Below are positions 1-7,654 of a stretch of DNA of 41,116 nucleotides, in pieces. A program made the translations under genes and the position numbers. The stretch is from Clostridiales bacterium UBA1316. GTDB lineage: Bacteria > Bacillota > Clostridia > Oscillospirales > Oscillospiraceae. The DNA is taken from contig DBTM01000034.1 of the NCBI GenBank assembly GCA_002307055.1, positions 1 to 41,116 of the forward strand, given 5' to 3'. Every line of letters starts with the position of its first letter. The first letter of the stretch is position 1. Below the pieces are notes generated by a model. It saw nothing but the letters and a program-made list of their open reading frames with translations, was not told the DNA's origin and ran no database searches.

Positions 1-745
1 GGTACTTTTATTATGCCATTGACACAGGAAAAAGGCTGGCGGCTTCACGCGCTGCTACTCGCCGCTTGCGGGGCGAGTCATCTGCGGCGATTGCGGTGGG
101 TACTACGGCAGGAAAGCGTGGCACTCGACGGAGCCGCAGTACAAATCGTATGTCTGGCACTGCAGCAAGCGTTGGCATGACGATTGCATCTGCAAAACGC
201 CAATCGTCCGGCAAGCAAACATCGAGCAATCCTTCGTGGATGCTTTCAACAGCCTGCTTGCCCGCAGGGATGAGGTTGCCGCCAACTACAAGCTCTGCCT
301 TGACGCCATCACCGACGACTCCGAATACCGCAGACGCATCGCAGATGTGGACAAGGAATGTGTGCAGCTTGGCGATGAGGTCTCAGCGTACTTATCCTCG
401 CTCAGTAAGTGCCCGGACGAGCGGGAGGCAATCAACAAGCAATACACCGCCTGCATTGAGCGCTATAATGCCCTGCAGGATGAAAAGAAAGAGCTGAATA
501 GCAAGGTCGCCCTTTGCGCGGCCAAGCGTATCCAGATCAAGAGTTTTCTTGCGGAATTGAGGAAGCGCAAGACGCCGCTGGTGGAATTTGACCCGCTGGT
601 CTGGCAAGCCACCGTAAGCGAGATGGTCATCAATGCGGATATGACGGTTTTGTTCAAATTTAGAGATGGCACCGCGCTTCCGTGGACTATTGAACCTGGT
701 GTTCGGCAGTATAAGAAAAGAGATAAAGGCGCTGGCTCCAAATAA
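1..745 (+). pseudogene. large serine recombinase, C-terminal fragment
   Basis: The frame read from position 23 to the stop at 743-745 encodes the C-terminal part of a large serine recombinase. It has a recombinase zinc ribbon (ICGDCGG followed by WHCSKRWHDDC) and then a coiled-coil stretch rich in charged residues. The same frame carries a TGA at 20-22, and there is no ATG, GTG or TTG between that stop and GTG 236, so the zinc ribbon cannot be translated from a normal start. The upstream part is either frameshifted or lost; the window edge prevents deciding. It ends 45 bp before an intact recombinase on the same strand. Tandem serine recombinases are common at the ends of clostridial integrative elements, so this is probably a decayed partner gene. 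Confidence 0.6.
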
Positions 746-790
746 TTGCGAGTCTGCGCCTACTATATATTATAGGATAGGAGGCTACGC

Positions 791-2164
791 ATGAGCGGCA
801 GAAAAGTTACACCATACTTCCCGCCGAAGCCGGAGAGCAAAGGCAAAAAGTGGATTGCGGCCTATTGCCGGGTTTCCACCGATATGGACGAGCAGCTGCA
901 CAGCCTTGAGGCGCAGACTGCTTTTTATACAAAATCCCTCACCGAAGATGAAAACAATGAATACGCCGGTATCTATGCCGATGAGGGCATTTCCGGCACT
1001 AAGGCAAAAAACCGACCGCAGTTCCAGAAGCTGATTGAGGATTGCCGAAACGGGCTCATTGACGGCATCGTCACTAAGAGCGTTTCACGCTTCGGCCGCA
1101 ATACAGTAGATACGCTCGTATATACCCGCGAGCTGCGGGCGCTTGGCATCGACGTTTATTTTGAGAAGGAAAACATACACTCCTGCAATCCAGAGGGCGA
1201 GCTACTGCTGACGCTCATGGCCGCATTCGCGGAATCCGAATCAGTGAGCATGTCGGATAACATCAAGTGGGGAAAAAGACGGCGGTACGAGCAGGGGCTC
1301 GTAGAGAGTCTCGCGTTGCCCAATATTTACGGCTATTGCAAGAAGGACGGCGAGCTTGCCATCAATGAGCAGGAGGCCATAGTGGTTCGCAGGATATTCC
1401 GGGAATATCTTGGCGGCTCAGGCTATGAGAGGATTGCTGCTGGACTCAATGCCGATAACATTCCGACACGACGCGGCAATGACATCTGGTACAGTAAAAC
1501 GGTGCAGAACATCGTGCTGAATGAAAAATATATGGGAGATGTGATTTTTCAAAAGACTTTTAATCTTGACGGAATCTCGAAAAAGCATATACAAAACCGG
1601 GGTCAGCTTCCACAATACATAGTTGAGGACTGTATTCCGGCAATTGTTGACCGGGCGATGTGGCAAATGGTGCAGCTTGAGGTCAAACAGCGGCAGGATC
1701 GCCAACAGATTGTGCCAAAGCCGGGGTATCCGTTTAAGGGGAGAATCGTCTGCGGCACCTGCGGCAGGAGCGTTATCCAGCAGTCGAACCGTGGGACAGG
1801 CGGTGCTTTCAATATTATATGGCGGTGCTCAAGCCACATTTCAAGATGCAAGACAGACACTGACAACTGCACTGTTGACAGCCGTGTCCCATACGGCAGA
1901 CCTGAGCAGGTGTTTACCCAAGCGTGGAATCTGATGGTCAGCAAGAAGCCGCTGTACCAGGCAACGCTTAAGCGGACGTCCACACTGAACGATGATGCTC
2001 TGGTGCGGTACCGCGCAGATGAGATGTCCCGGCTGCTTGATGAGGTTGGGCGCATGCCAGAGTTTGATTTTGTGTTTTCTCTGAAGGTGCTCGACCACAT
2101 GGAGCTGCAGCCAAACGGAAAGCTCACTGCGGTATTCTCCGCCGGAGTACGGATCACACTATAA
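791..2164 (+). CDS. large serine recombinase (site-specific integrase)
   Basis: A 457-residue large serine recombinase. The N-terminal resolvase domain carries AAYCRVSTD with the catalytic Ser at residue 29, and SVSRFGRNT further in. A Recombinase domain follows (about residues 160-280, IYGYCKKDGELAINEQEA), then a zinc ribbon (CGTCGRS with later Cys residues, about 315-355). Such enzymes join attP and attB through a covalent Ser-DNA link. The start is supported by a GGAGG box at 780-784 with good spacing. It lacks much of the long coiled coil seen in phage integrases, which fits the Ccr/Tn-type recombinases that work beside a second recombinase. The neighbouring fragment at 1-745 may be the remains of that partner. 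A terminator follows at 2183-2213. Confidence 0.9.
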   Translation: MSGRKVTPYFPPKPESKGKKWIAAYCRVSTDMDEQLHSLEAQTAFYTKSLTEDENNEYAGIYADEGISGTKAKNRPQFQKLIEDCRNGLIDGIVTKSVSRFGRNTVDTLVYTRELRALGIDVYFEKENIHSCNPEGELLLTLMAAFAESESVSMSDNIKWGKRRRYEQGLVESLALPNIYGYCKKDGELAINEQEAIVVRRIFREYLGGSGYERIAAGLNADNIPTRRGNDIWYSKTVQNIVLNEKYMGDVIFQKTFNLDGISKKHIQNRGQLPQYIVEDCIPAIVDRAMWQMVQLEVKQRQDRQQIVPKPGYPFKGRIVCGTCGRSVIQQSNRGTGGAFNIIWRCSSHISRCKTDTDNCTVDSRVPYGRPEQVFTQAWNLMVSKKPLYQATLKRTSTLNDDALVRYRADEMSRLLDEVGRMPEFDFVFSLKVLDHMELQPNGKLTAVFSAGVRITL

Positions 2165-2182
2165 AAACCGTGTAAATAACAT

Positions 2183-2213
2183 TGCCTGCGGGTTTCGGCT
2201 TGCAGGCATTTTT
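2183..2213 (+). terminator. intrinsic terminator of the serine recombinase
   Basis: TGCCTGC (2183-2189) pairs with GCAGGCA (2202-2208), and a run of five T follows. It lies 19 bp after the recombinase stop codon. Confidence 0.75.
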
Positions 2214-2566
2214 ATGTATTATAAGCCTCAAAACAGCCGGAAAATCATAGTCACACCAGCTCTGCAACGCGCGTTTTTAGAGCATCAAAAACGAAGACAC
2301 CTTAACAATTTTAGGGCAATAAATCGGTCACAATTCATAGTTACACTGGCCTGGTTTGCGGACGGGTGCACATTCCTCGGCACTGATATAACAGCTTTCT
2401 TCGGTTTTTGGTGCATCAAGCAAGCAGGGCAAATTCGAAGAAAATTCCCCGATATTGCCGTGTTTCTGCGGTTTCACCCCCTTTATGCTTTTTCACCCCC
2501 TTCTTCTAAAATCGCAGAGGCAAAATCAAATTGTATTATCGAGTACGTTGCTTCGCAAGTCAAAGT

Positions 2567-2596
2567 CTTGTAATTGCAGTGATTACAAGGCTTTTT
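2567..2596 (+). terminator. stem-loop with T-run left of the direct repeat
   Basis: CTTGTAAT (2567-2574) and ATTACAAG (2582-2589) form a perfect 8-bp stem with a 7-nt loop, followed by GCTTTTT. No gene on this strand ends just before it, so it may be a remnant or end structure of the element. Confidence 0.5.
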
Positions 2597-2614
2597 CTAT
2601 ACCCAGAAATCATG

Positions 2615-2645
2615 TTTGACCCCTACTTTTACCCCTTACAGGATT
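2615..2645 (+). repeat. 31-bp direct repeat, left copy (candidate att or arm site)
   Basis: It begins TTTGACCCCTAC and ends CCTTACAGGATT. It is identical over 31 bp to 5167-5197; flanking bases differ on both sides. The two copies bracket the tyrosine-integrase module. Confidence 0.8.
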
Positions 2646-2681
2646 TGCGCCCCTTTTATGAACCTGAAATAGGAAAAATAT

Positions 2682-2727
2682 AGAGCGGAAATCTTTGACG
2701 TTTTGTCATCGGTTTCCGCTCTTTTTT
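2682..2727. terminator. terminator beyond the integrase 3' end
   Basis: AGAGCGGAAA (2682-2691) pairs perfectly with TTTCCGCTCT (2713-2722), followed by T residues to 2727. On the minus strand it lies just downstream of the integrase stop and can serve it; the T-run is better on the plus strand, so it may act in both directions. Confidence 0.65.
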
Positions 2728-2758
2728 ACGCTTCTTTTGTGACTTCCATAATGAATTT

Positions 2759-3772
2759 CTACATTCGGTCGGCGCTGTCCTGTTTCATCTTTTCTGAGGC
2801 GTGAGCGTAGACGTCTAGTGTGAAGCTGGCTGTTGCGTGACCGAGATTTGTCTGTACTGTTTTTACATCGTCCCCGTTATATAAGGCCGAGGTTGCGTAA
2901 GTATGGCGCAGATCATGAAAACGGGCTGCTGGTATTTCTATCTTTTTTGCGATTCTTTTAAAGTGATTGTAAACCGTTAGGGATGCTAGGTGCTTCCCTG
3001 TTTCGTCCGTAAAAACCAGATCGTCTTTATTTTCAAAAACTGGCCCTAATCTCAGTTTGTTTTCCGCCTGCTTCGCGCGTTCGTTCCGGATCGTCTGCAT
3101 AACAAACGGTGCCGGTGTGATCGTTCGTGCTTTTCCAGATTTCGTTGATGCAATATAATAGCCGTTTTTGTATTTATGGCTCTCCGTGTCCAGCGCCTTT
3201 AGCACAGCGGCCTTCTGCCCTACTGAAATTACCTTTGCACCAATAAGCTTGTCAAGAGCCGGTTCAAAACCGCCTGATTTTTCAAGTGACTTTGACAAGG
3301 CTGAGACGATTTTTTCTTCCTGGGCTTGCGTCAGTATTTTTGTGTTTACTAAACCGTCTAAGTCATGTTTTATCAAGTCTCGCTTCCCTCTTGATATCTG
3401 GAGCTGCTGAGAAATAGTAATTTGCCCTTTTTGAAAATCAACATTGCGCCAGGGTAAGCCTAGAATTTCTCCCTGCCTCACTCCAGTAAAAAGAGTGACT
3501 GCAAACAGGTTTTTATATTGTTCGTTCTCAATAGCTTTCAGGAATTCTGTCATTTTTGCTTGTTCAAGCGGCTGTATTTCCTTTTTTTCGATTCTTGGAA
3601 GCTCACACGCTGCCGCCGGATTCGCAATGATGTATCCCAATTTGACGGCCTGTGATAGCGCTTTGTGAATCACAGCACCCATATTTTTAATTGATTTAGG
3701 CGACAGCGGCGCTGCCTCTGCCGAACCCTTCAGGAGCTTATTATACAGCTGCTGTGGTCTATTAATAACTCA
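2759..3772 (-). pseudogene. tyrosine recombinase/integrase, N-terminally truncated
   Basis: Phage-type tyrosine integrase. The minus-strand frame opens right after an in-frame TGA at 3770-3772 with VINRPQQLYNKLLKG, which normally lies well inside the core-binding domain. The arm-binding domain and the start of the core-binding domain are therefore missing. An internal ATG at 3682 would give 307 residues. The catalytic domain is complete: Arg in FTGVRQGEILGL, Lys in TKSGKART, HDLRHTYAT, the GHA motif and the nucleophile in DVYAH. Between strand ISQQLQ and YYIASTKSGK there is an extra block of about 65 residues with two similar helical repeats (LDGLVNTKILTQAQ and LDKLIGAKVISVGQ). The small membrane protein gene overlaps its 5' end, which fits a deletion junction. 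Confidence 0.75.
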
Positions 3773-4043
3773 TGGTATATAATAATTTTTTTCCGTTGCT
3801 GTTAAGAAGATAAACACTACTGGATTTTTGATCTAGCACCAAAGCCTGAGAGCCCGTAGTTGAAGAAGCAAGCACCATGTATCTGTCATTATACTGTAGG
3901 GCCGATGCATCAGGAGAAGCAGAACCAGCGATAGCGGTTGCGGCATCGCTCGTTTTCTTATAAAATGTCTGATAATAGAGCGGAACAGCAAAAATAGCAA
4001 CGCAAATTATCAAGGTCAAACATCCGGCAATAAACTTTTTCAT
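3762..4043 (-). CDS. small single-pass membrane or secreted protein
   Basis: A 93-residue protein with an N-terminal hydrophobic helix (about residues 5-25, FIAGCLTLIICVAIFAVP) that can be a signal anchor. The rest is polar, includes an Ala/Ser-rich linker, and ends in a short region with beta-strand character (YMVLASS, VYLLNSNGKKLLY). No family recognised. A Shine-Dalgarno AAAGGA lies about 8 nt before the ATG. It lies 18 bp downstream of the lipoprotein gene, so the two are probably cotranscribed cargo of the integrase module. Its 3' end overlaps the start of the broken integrase frame. Confidence 0.6.
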   Translation of the reverse strand: MKKFIAGCLTLIICVAIFAVPLYYQTFYKKTSDAATAIAGSASPDASALQYNDRYMVLASSTTGSQALVLDQKSSSVYLLNSNGKKLLYTMSY

Positions 4044-4061
4044 ATACCATTATCCTTTCGT

Positions 4062-4676
4062 CTAAATGAATTCATATATTTTATCGCATTTTCCGTATAT
4101 GACAGTGTACATCGGCATTCCGTCAACTGTAATATAATCGTCGTCCTCGTTAGTGGCGCGATTTGGCCTTGCGCTAAGGTCGACAATGTCAACATTGTTC
4201 ACGGTAAATGAATAAATGAAATACGTATAATCTTTAGTAGACATGATAGATTGCAGTTGCTCTTCGGTTATTTTTATAATCAATAACGACAAACAATCAT
4301 CATCTCTAATAGTAATTTCTTTGTCTTTTTCAACTATATTAATACAGCCGCCTGTCGCATATTTTACAAATGACCGACCGGGTAAGCTCCTCTGAAAAAC
4401 GATGGTGTACTTACCTGACGCTATATCGGCCGATGTATCATTCCATTTGGGTTTGCTGTTTTCGCTTGAAATTTTTTCGATATCAGCCGTCACCTTTTCC
4501 GCTGCTATATCTTCTGGTGATGGTTTTTCTTCAACTTCAGCCGTTTCAGACGCTTGTGTTGCCTCAGAGGCCGCAGGAGGTTCTGTAGTGTTGTCTTGGA
4601 ATTTAGTAGGTTGCTCAGAACACCCCGCCAATAAAGCTATAATTGCGAATATAGTTATCATATTTCTTGTTTTCAT
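4062..4676 (-). CDS. putative lipoprotein of the integrase module
   Basis: A 204-residue protein with a type II signal peptide: Lys/Arg at the N-terminus, a hydrophobic stretch and a LLAGC lipobox with Cys at residue 19. A long Glu/Ala/Ser/Thr-rich linker (about 25-75) follows, as often tethers lipoproteins across the wall. The C-terminal half appears folded but matches no family I recognise. A GAGGTGA Shine-Dalgarno lies just before the ATG. It is the first gene of a two-gene unit with the small membrane protein. Its place inside the 31-bp repeats marks it as likely acquired cargo; its function is unknown. Confidence 0.75.
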   Translation of the reverse strand: MKTRNMITIFAIIALLAGCSEQPTKFQDNTTEPPAASEATQASETAEVEEKPSPEDIAAEKVTADIEKISSENSKPKWNDTSADIASGKYTIVFQRSLPGRSFVKYATGGCINIVEKDKEITIRDDDCLSLLIIKITEEQLQSIMSTKDYTYFIYSFTVNNVDIVDLSARPNRATNEDDDYITVDGMPMYTVIYGKCDKIYEFI

Positions 4677-5166
4677 AAACTCACCTCAATCTGATTATGT
4701 CATAATATGGTATTTTTGCAAGTAATTTCTGTTAACTGATGATAAAGGTGTAACATTCACAAACGAAAAACTTTTGATCACTTTGACAGCCTGACGGTTA
4801 TGCTTGTGTTATGGTGTTCTACAAATAGTCAGATGCGTTGACCCGCCGGTGGGGGTAGGGGAAAAAGCCCCCGCCCTTTATAAGATAGCCCTAGGTAATA
4901 TATAGCCGTCCTCTTGAATTTTTTCTGATCGGAAATCATGAGTGAACCCTATAAAGAGAGTTTTACTCCGCAGGGCGTCAGGATGAAGATGAACAGGGTA
5001 TAGTTTCAACTGATACCCTTAGGGCGAATTAATTGATATTCTCTCAAAGACATCGAAATTCCAATAAAGCGTAATCCGTTAAACTGATAGATGCTTAATA
5101 GTAATATTAGAATTTCGTAATTATGCGGAGTGATAAAAAAATGCGCGCGCGCATACGCGAGGGAAA
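4677..5166. other. AT-rich gene-free end of the integrase module
   Basis: I see no credible gene in this stretch. It holds a GGGGG/CCCCC hairpin near 4852-4876, an AGGGTAT/ATACCCT hairpin around 4995-5021, and generally AT-rich sequence leading to the right copy of the direct repeat. A minus-strand reading frame at 5006-5248 runs through the repeat and looks fortuitous. Confidence 0.5.
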
Positions 5167-5197
5167 TTTGACCCCTACTTTTACCCCTTACAGGATT
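5167..5197 (+). repeat. 31-bp direct repeat, right copy (candidate att or arm site)
   Basis: Identical over 31 bp to 2615-2645 and in the same orientation. It lies 108 bp before the tRNA 3' fragment. Confidence 0.8.
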
Positions 5198-5305
5198 ATA
5201 TCGACTATAATCCCATTTTACACAATTGCACAAAACCCTTGATATCACTGTATTTTTTGCATTCTATTACACTCCATTTTACGGCATTTCATGAGTATTA
5301 TATAA

Positions 5306-5328
5306 TTCAAATCCCTCCTTCTCCGCCA
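5306..5328 (+). other. tRNA 3'-end fragment (probably tRNA-Ser), attachment-site scar
   Basis: The 23 bases read as a T-loop (TTCAAAT), the 3' strand of the T-stem (CCCTC), the 3' strand of the acceptor stem (CTTCTCC), discriminator G and CCA. The bases before it do not supply the matching T-stem strand or any tRNA body. G73 with this acceptor strand favours serine. Elements that integrate into tRNA genes leave such a duplicated 3' end at the far junction. No intact copy of this tRNA lies in the window. Confidence 0.7.
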
Positions 5329-5336
5329 AGCGACGA

Positions 5337-5375
5337 GCAGAAAGGTCCGCTATATGCGGGCTTTTCTGCGTTTAT
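5337..5375 (+). terminator. terminator behind the tRNA 3' fragment
   Basis: A 14-bp stem, GCAGAAAGGTCCGC with GCGGGCTTTTCTGC (two G-U pairs), around the loop TATAT, followed by GTTTATTTT. It directly follows the tRNA 3' end, so this is probably the original tRNA terminator. Confidence 0.75.
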
Positions 5376-5415
5376 TTTAGGATTTTATTTTGGGAAATGC
5401 AGGTCGATTTATATG

Positions 5416-5444
5416 TTGAAGTAAGAAGCTTTTATGCGTATAAT
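5416..5444 (+). promoter_or_regulatory. sigma-A-like promoter before the lipoprotein gene
   Basis: TTGAAG (5416-5421), a 17-bp spacer and TATAAT (5439-5444). It stands about 40 bp before the likely ATG at 5486. Confidence 0.55.
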
Positions 5445-5485
5445 TAAATTAATTAAATAATATGGTCGTAGGCGGGGTATTGCGT

Positions 5486-6112
5486 ATGCGTAAATGGATC
5501 AGCTTTTTCATACTGCTCAGCATTATTTTTTCGTCATCTGCATGCAAAACCAGTAAAGATGATATAAGAAAAGCAAATGATTATCTGTCTGACCTCGGTA
5601 CCTTTGACACCTCTGATTTTGTCAGCAGCAGTGCTAAGTTTGCTGATTTAACAGCAGCCGTTATAAATCTGCCTGCCGACGTGTTCAATTATAAAAGCGG
5701 CTGGAGCAAGAAGTCTAATGAATACGAGAAATATATCTATATTTTCAATTCCGACAGTACGATGTCGGTTTATACAGGCTCCGGGAAAATCGGCAGAGTG
5801 ACTTATACTTTCAAGGTCGATTCAGTAAAGAGTATTTATAAATCGGCGGATGAACTGATCGCCATTTACGGCAAGCCCGAGACTGTATATTTAAATGGCT
5901 CGGCTTCATCACACGCAGAAGTTGACCAAGCGACGAATAAAAGCGATGATTCGGAATTAACCTATAGCTATGTTTGGAAGACAAAATTACAGGGACAGAC
6001 TATTTACGTTTATGAGGCATATTATAACGCCTCCGGCACCAATTTCTCCTATGTCGTTGTCAGTAATTATTTAAATACCACAAATAATTCTCAGAACAGC
6101 ATGTGGAATTAA
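5486..6112 (+). CDS. putative lipoprotein
   Basis: A protein of about 208 residues from ATG 5486; an ATG 24 bp upstream is in frame but leaves the signal peptide off the N-terminus. A hydrophobic stretch (WISFFILLSIIFSSSAC) ends in a Cys that fits a lipobox. The mature part is polar, with many Ser, Asp and Tyr. A segment around DELIAIYGKPETVYLNG resembles small outer-surface domains of the BamE/SmpA-like type, but I cannot confirm that. Spacing from GGCGGGG to ATG 5486 is good. It sits between the element scar and the permease gene. Function unknown. Confidence 0.75.
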   Translation: MRKWISFFILLSIIFSSSACKTSKDDIRKANDYLSDLGTFDTSDFVSSSAKFADLTAAVINLPADVFNYKSGWSKKSNEYEKYIYIFNSDSTMSVYTGSGKIGRVTYTFKVDSVKSIYKSADELIAIYGKPETVYLNGSASSHAEVDQATNKSDDSELTYSYVWKTKLQGQTIYVYEAYYNASGTNFSYVVVSNYLNTTNNSQNSMWN

Positions 6113-6140
6113 TCCGGGTTCTGCTGCAAATTATAAAAGT

Positions 6141-6165
6141 TTTCCTGCGAATTGTATGGTATAAT
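6141..6165 (+). promoter_or_regulatory. extended -10 promoter before the permease gene
   Basis: TATAAT at 6160-6165 is preceded by TGG, an extended -10 motif; no good -35 box is visible. It lies about 60 bp before the likely start codon. Confidence 0.45.
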
Positions 6166-6226
6166 TAGCTCAAGCGTTTTAACGCAAGAAGATATGACAT
6201 CGTAATAATTCTTTGTGGAGGTGAAC

Positions 6227-7297
6227 TTGGAAACGAAACTGGATGAGCGGAAGAATTTTATCATCAACATTTTGTATTATGTATTAGCCGCCGCTCTTTT
6301 ATATTTTGCAATTAAGTATGTCCTCGGCTGGATTCTGCCGTTTATAATCGGCTTTTTAGTGGCATTATTGCTTAAACCGGCTATTTGCCTGATATCAAAA
6401 AGATGCCATCTTCCGTATAAGGCATCAGCAGTTATTCTGGCGCTGTTATTCTATGCAATCGTCGGCGTGCTTCTCTCCCTGCTCGGTATAAAGCTTATTT
6501 ATATACTCATCGATGGCTTTGCCGCACTGCCTGATATATATAAGCAGTATATTGAACCGCTTATTAACGACACATTTATTAAAATTCAAGAGCTTATCGC
6601 CATGCTTGATCCGAAGATGGTGCAGATCATCCAGAGCACGACAGCTTCTTTCTCGAATTCTGCTGGTACCGTGATAACCGGTATCTCCACCCAGGTCATC
6701 AAGTTTTTAACCTCTACATTCACTTCCTTGCCAAGTTTTTTGTTTGCCGTCCTGTTATCTGTAATTTCATCTATCTTTTTTGTGATGGATTACACTCAAA
6801 TAACGAGCAATTTATCAAAAATACTGCCGTCTAAAATGCATTCCTATGTACTGCAGCTTAAGTCTCTCATGGCTGATATCGGATTTAAGTACGTCAAATC
6901 CTATGCAATCCTGATGTCTGTCACATTTTTAGAGCTTTCCGTTGGTTTCATCATCCTAGGGGTTGACAACGCTATCGCCGTCGCTGCACTCATCGCTTTG
7001 ATTGATCTGCTCCCTGTCCTTGGTACCGGTGGTGTCGTCATTCCGTGGATTATAATTGAACTCATAAAAGGCAATGTCACGTTCGGAGTTGAACTCGCGG
7101 TGCTTTATGCCATCATCACTATTATACGCAACATCATCGAACCGAAAATTGTGGGTAAGCAAATCGGTGTTCATCCGCTTGCTATGCTCGTAAGCATGTA
7201 CATCGGACTGAAGATTTTCGGCTTCATTGGTATATTCATTCTGCCAATCGTCCTTGTCGTCATAAAAGGATTTTATGACAATAAACAAGCTGAGTAG
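6227..7297 (+). CDS. AI-2E/YtvI-family membrane permease
   Basis: About 356 residues with roughly eight hydrophobic segments, in the AI-2E transporter (PerM/YtvI) family. Two membrane pairs lie at the N-terminus (about residues 12-85). A soluble helical region follows (about 110-150). The conserved C-terminal membrane block contains FFVMDY, ALIDLLPVLGTGGVVIPW and RNIIEPKIVGKQIGVHPL, which are characteristic. In Bacilli the YtvI branch is linked to sporulation, so a role in sporulation or small-molecule efflux is plausible; the substrate is unknown. A GTG at 6215 overlaps the GGAGGTG ribosome site at 6217-6223, so the TTG at 6227 is the better start. A strong hairpin follows the gene. Confidence 0.88.
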   Translation: METKLDERKNFIINILYYVLAAALLYFAIKYVLGWILPFIIGFLVALLLKPAICLISKRCHLPYKASAVILALLFYAIVGVLLSLLGIKLIYILIDGFAALPDIYKQYIEPLINDTFIKIQELIAMLDPKMVQIIQSTTASFSNSAGTVITGISTQVIKFLTSTFTSLPSFLFAVLLSVISSIFFVMDYTQITSNLSKILPSKMHSYVLQLKSLMADIGFKYVKSYAILMSVTFLELSVGFIILGVDNAIAVAALIALIDLLPVLGTGGVVIPWIIIELIKGNVTFGVELAVLYAIITIIRNIIEPKIVGKQIGVHPLAMLVSMYIGLKIFGFIGIFILPIVLVVIKGFYDNKQAE

Positions 7298-7312
7298 CTC
7301 TCTGCAATACTA

Positions 7313-7350
7313 TAACAGGAAAGCACCCCATCCGGGGTGCTTTCCTGTTA
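7313..7350. terminator. 17-bp perfect hairpin between convergent genes
   Basis: TAACAGGAAAGCACCCC (7313-7329) pairs perfectly with 7334-7350 around the loop ATCC. The T-run after it is weak. It lies between the permease gene and the converging small membrane protein gene and can stop transcription from both sides. Confidence 0.65.
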
Positions 7351-7387
7351 TTCGAGTGACAGCATATCGGAATTGAAAATTTTTTTA

Positions 7388-7612
7388 CTACGGCTTCGGA
7401 TATCCCAGATGCAATACATTTATTATAAAATATTGTATACCTTTAGCCGGACTTGGCAGAACTACATTTAACGATTGCAACACCGCAAGGGTAAAAACAA
7501 AAATGTATAAACAGGATAAAACCGTTACTTCATGCCACTTTCTATTTTTAATAAGCTGCGGAAAATCCGAAAGAGCTAATAAGGCAAAGATGATAATAAC
7601 CAAAATAATCAT
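7388..7612 (-). CDS. small two-helix membrane protein at the end of the ger operon
   Basis: A 74-residue protein with two hydrophobic helices (about residues 2-16 and 30-45) joined by a basic loop (PQLIKNRKWHEV). An AGGAGG ribosome site lies about 9 nt before the ATG. It follows the last gerB-type gene by about 40 bp on the same strand, so it is probably the last gene of the operon. I do not recognise the family. Small membrane proteins such as GerD or the D-subunits of some germinant receptors make a receptor accessory role possible, but nothing in the sequence proves it. Confidence 0.65.
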   Translation of the reverse strand: MIILVIIIFALLALSDFPQLIKNRKWHEVTVLSCLYIFVFTLAVLQSLNVVLPSPAKGIQYFIINVLHLGYPKP

Positions 7613-7654
7613 GAAATTACCTCCTGATACGATAATAGCGGGCTGACTTGCGAT

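Larger units (their letters stand above)
2472..2660. repeat. cluster of C-rich motifs, possible integrase arm sites
   Basis: TTTCACCCCCTT occurs at 2472 and again at 2491, 19 bp apart. Further CCCC blocks of similar context lie in the direct repeat at 2615-2645 (GACCCCTAC, TACCCCTTA) and at 2647-2660 (GCGCCCCTTTTATG). This 594-bp stretch between the serine recombinase and the tyrosine integrase holds no convincing gene. Spaced short repeats beside a tyrosine integrase gene resemble arm-type binding sites. That reading is inference. Confidence 0.4.
2615..5197. mobile_element. small integrase module bracketed by 31-bp direct repeats
   Basis: About 2.6 kb between two perfect 31-bp direct repeats. 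It contains a truncated tyrosine integrase, a small membrane protein and a lipoprotein, all on the minus strand, plus about 490 bp without a gene. The repeats could be attL/attR of a small element, or arm-type sites near both ends of a larger, mostly deleted element whose right junction is the tRNA 3' fragment at 5306-5328. Loss of the integrase N-terminus suggests it can no longer move by itself. Confidence 0.5.

Noticed and set aside
2214..2573. 119-codon plus-strand frame after the serine recombinase
   Set aside because: No ribosome site, no recognisable domain, and it runs through the recombinase terminator, the C-rich motif cluster and a hairpin. Better explained as element-end sequence.
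5006..5248. 80-codon minus-strand frame
   Set aside because: It crosses the right 31-bp repeat, has no ribosome site and an atypical composition.
5306..5328. Complete tRNA or tmRNA gene
   Set aside because: Only the T-loop-to-CCA part is present; no matching 5' acceptor, D-arm or anticodon arm was found upstream.
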